DNA of 64,000 nt. Source: Pseudarthrobacter sp. ATCC 49987 (GTDB lineage: Bacteria > Actinomycetota > Actinomycetes > Actinomycetales > Micrococcaceae). How positions within the stretch are numbered: the stretch's first letter is position 1; each line of letters starts with the position of its first letter. Below the pieces are notes generated by a model that saw only the letters and a program-made list of their open reading frames with translations, was not told the DNA's origin and did no database searches. Below are positions 63,167 through 64,000 of this stretch, piece by piece. Both the position numbers and the translations under genes were made by a program. The DNA lies in NCBI RefSeq assembly GCF_009928425.1, contig NZ_JAABNS010000001.1, positions 3,844,001 to 3,908,000 on the forward strand. Direction: 5' to 3'.

Positions 63167-63493
63167 ATGACCAGCGGGACAGCCAGGACGAGCGCACACG
63201 CGGGGTCGTTGGTGGCCTCCGACGCTGCGGCGTGCGCCTCGCGCAGTTACGAGGTCCAGCAGCTTGCCGCCCGGGTGGCTGCCTGCGCTGACCGCGCCGA
63301 CGCCGTGCTGGCCCACCTGGTCAGCGTGGAACTGCAGGGCTGGCAGTCCCCGGCCGGCCGGGCCTACCGGACGGCGCTGTCCCTGCAGGCCGCATCCCTG
63401 CGACGCAGCCGGGCGGCCCTGGAGGAGGCTGTTGCAGCTGTGCTCCGCCATGCCGCAAGCGTGGCGCTGACCCCGGGACGGCCGGGGTACTGA
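63167..63493 (+). CDS. Small helical, WXG100-like hypothetical protein
   Basis: A 108-residue protein that is Ala/Arg-rich and almost entirely helical. The central turn LQGWQSPAGRAYRTAL resembles the WxG turn of ESX proteins (Trp followed by a Gly three to five residues on), but the exact WxG is absent. It may be a divergent WXG100-like protein. It overlaps the next gene by one base (TGATG), so they are coupled. Confidence 0.6.
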   Translation: MTSGTARTSAHAGSLVASDAAACASRSYEVQQLAARVAACADRADAVLAHLVSVELQGWQSPAGRAYRTALSLQAASLRRSRAALEEAVAAVLRHAASVALTPGRPGY

Positions 63494-64000
63494 TGGCCGA
63501 AGCTTCGCCGGCCGGCTCCGGAGGAGTGCCGGCCCCCGCCGCTCCCGTGGACGGGACGTTGCGGATCCGTGGCGGAGTGGGCGGGCTCAGTTTCCAGTTC
63601 GAGGAGTTGCTGGCGGGTGCATCGGCGCTGGACAGGATCGTCCAGGAGCTGGCGGCCGCGGAAGGGGAGGCGGAGGCCGTGCGTCGCGCCCTGCTCCCGT
63701 ACCAGTACGACTCGTACTCCACCGGCAGCAACGCGATCATCGCCGTCGGGGAGGGAGGCAGGGACCTCGGCCGCGTCCGGATGGAGCTGGAGCGTCTCTG
63801 CCGCGAGGTCCGGACCAGCCACCGCGAGTACGAGTTCGCCGAGGCCCGCAACAATCTGCTCCTGCGGATCGGCCGGACCGGTCCGGGATACGGGCCGCTG
63901 TGGGGTCTGTTCGGCTTTCCTCCCGTCACCGTCCGCGACACGGTGGAGGACGGGTTCTCCATGGCACCTGCGGGCCTGGCGCTGCTTCTCGGCCTCCCGG
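63493..64000 (+). CDS. Hypothetical protein, 3' end outside the window
   Basis: The frame is open to the end of the window; 169 residues are visible. An N-terminal Ala/Pro-rich stretch is followed by long helices (FEELLAGASALDRIVQELAAAEGEAEAVRRALL; then a region rich in Glu and Arg, RMELERLCREVRTSHREYEFAEARNNLLLRIG) and a Gly/Pro-rich, partly hydrophobic section. I do not recognise a family. Close coupling with the WXG-like gene suggests a secretion-related or surface protein. Confidence 0.55.
   Translation, partial: MAEASPAGSGGVPAPAAPVDGTLRIRGGVGGLSFQFEELLAGASALDRIVQELAAAEGEAEAVRRALLPYQYDSYSTGSNAIIAVGEGGRDLGRVRMELERLCREVRTSHREYEFAEARNNLLLRIGRTGPGYGPLWGLFGFPPVTVRDTVEDGFSMAPAGLALLLGLP

Overview
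The window looks like a chromosomal segment of a high-GC soil actinobacterium of the Arthrobacter/Pseudarthrobacter type. The evidence is GC-rich third codon positions, frequent GTG starts, ATGA/GTGA stop-start overlaps, WXG100-type proteins, a mycobacterial-style small ATP-dependent DNA ligase, and gene content typical of lignin-aromatic degraders. I see no rRNA, tRNA, CRISPR array, transposase or phage gene. Coding density is high and no gap without a gene exceeds about 300 bases; the longest are 4664-4958 and 40221-40548, and both hold regulatory structures.

Layout. 1-7.3 kb: end of an EamA exporter, a WXG100 protein, a DUF2277 protein, a copper operon csoR-copZ-copA (minus strand) with paired CsoR-like operators, a universal stress protein, and a BNR/Asp-box propeller gene paired with a MoaD/ThiS-like protein. 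7.4-23.8 kb: the most interesting region. It holds a branched-chain-type ABC importer (livGFHMK-like), a PadR regulator, two LigM-like tetrahydrofolate-dependent aromatic O-demethylases, a MetF, an aldehyde dehydrogenase, a type I (VOC) extradiol dioxygenase, the lower 4-oxalomesaconate pathway (GalD tautomerase, GalB hydratase, GalC/LigK aldolase), a GntR/FCD regulator and a DUF1932-type NAD(P) oxidoreductase. A shared 18-bp motif lies in front of the importer, the second demethylase and the oxidoreductase, with a weaker copy before galB. This suggests one regulon for uptake and breakdown of methoxylated aromatic acids (vanillate, 3-O-methylgallate or syringate type).

23.9-38.8 kb: a small hypothetical gene, ATP-dependent DNA ligase LigC, then a protocatechuate funnel: MHS-family transporter, IclR regulator, quinate/shikimate dehydrogenase, 3-dehydroshikimate dehydratase, pcaHGBDC, pcaF, pcaIJ and pcaR. 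39-51 kb: a lipid kinase and an exopolysaccharide or glycan cluster of seven genes behind a structured leader, including a VanZ-acetyltransferase fusion and a three-domain glycosyltransferase. 51-64 kb: an ACT-domain membrane protein, MscL, a FUSC protein, an ABC-2 exporter operon, a second IclR regulator with pobA (another protocatechuate feeder) and twin operators, then housekeeping genes (thioesterase, GNAT, histidine phosphatase, purB) and the start of a small unknown operon.

Taken together, hydroxybenzoate (PobA), quinate/shikimate (QsuD, QsuB) and possibly vanillate (LigM-like) all converge on protocatechuate and the beta-ketoadipate pathway. Gallate-level compounds appear to be cleaved by the separate extradiol branch to 4-oxalomesaconate, then pyruvate and oxaloacetate. 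Substrate assignments are inference; family assignments rest on visible motifs and gene order.
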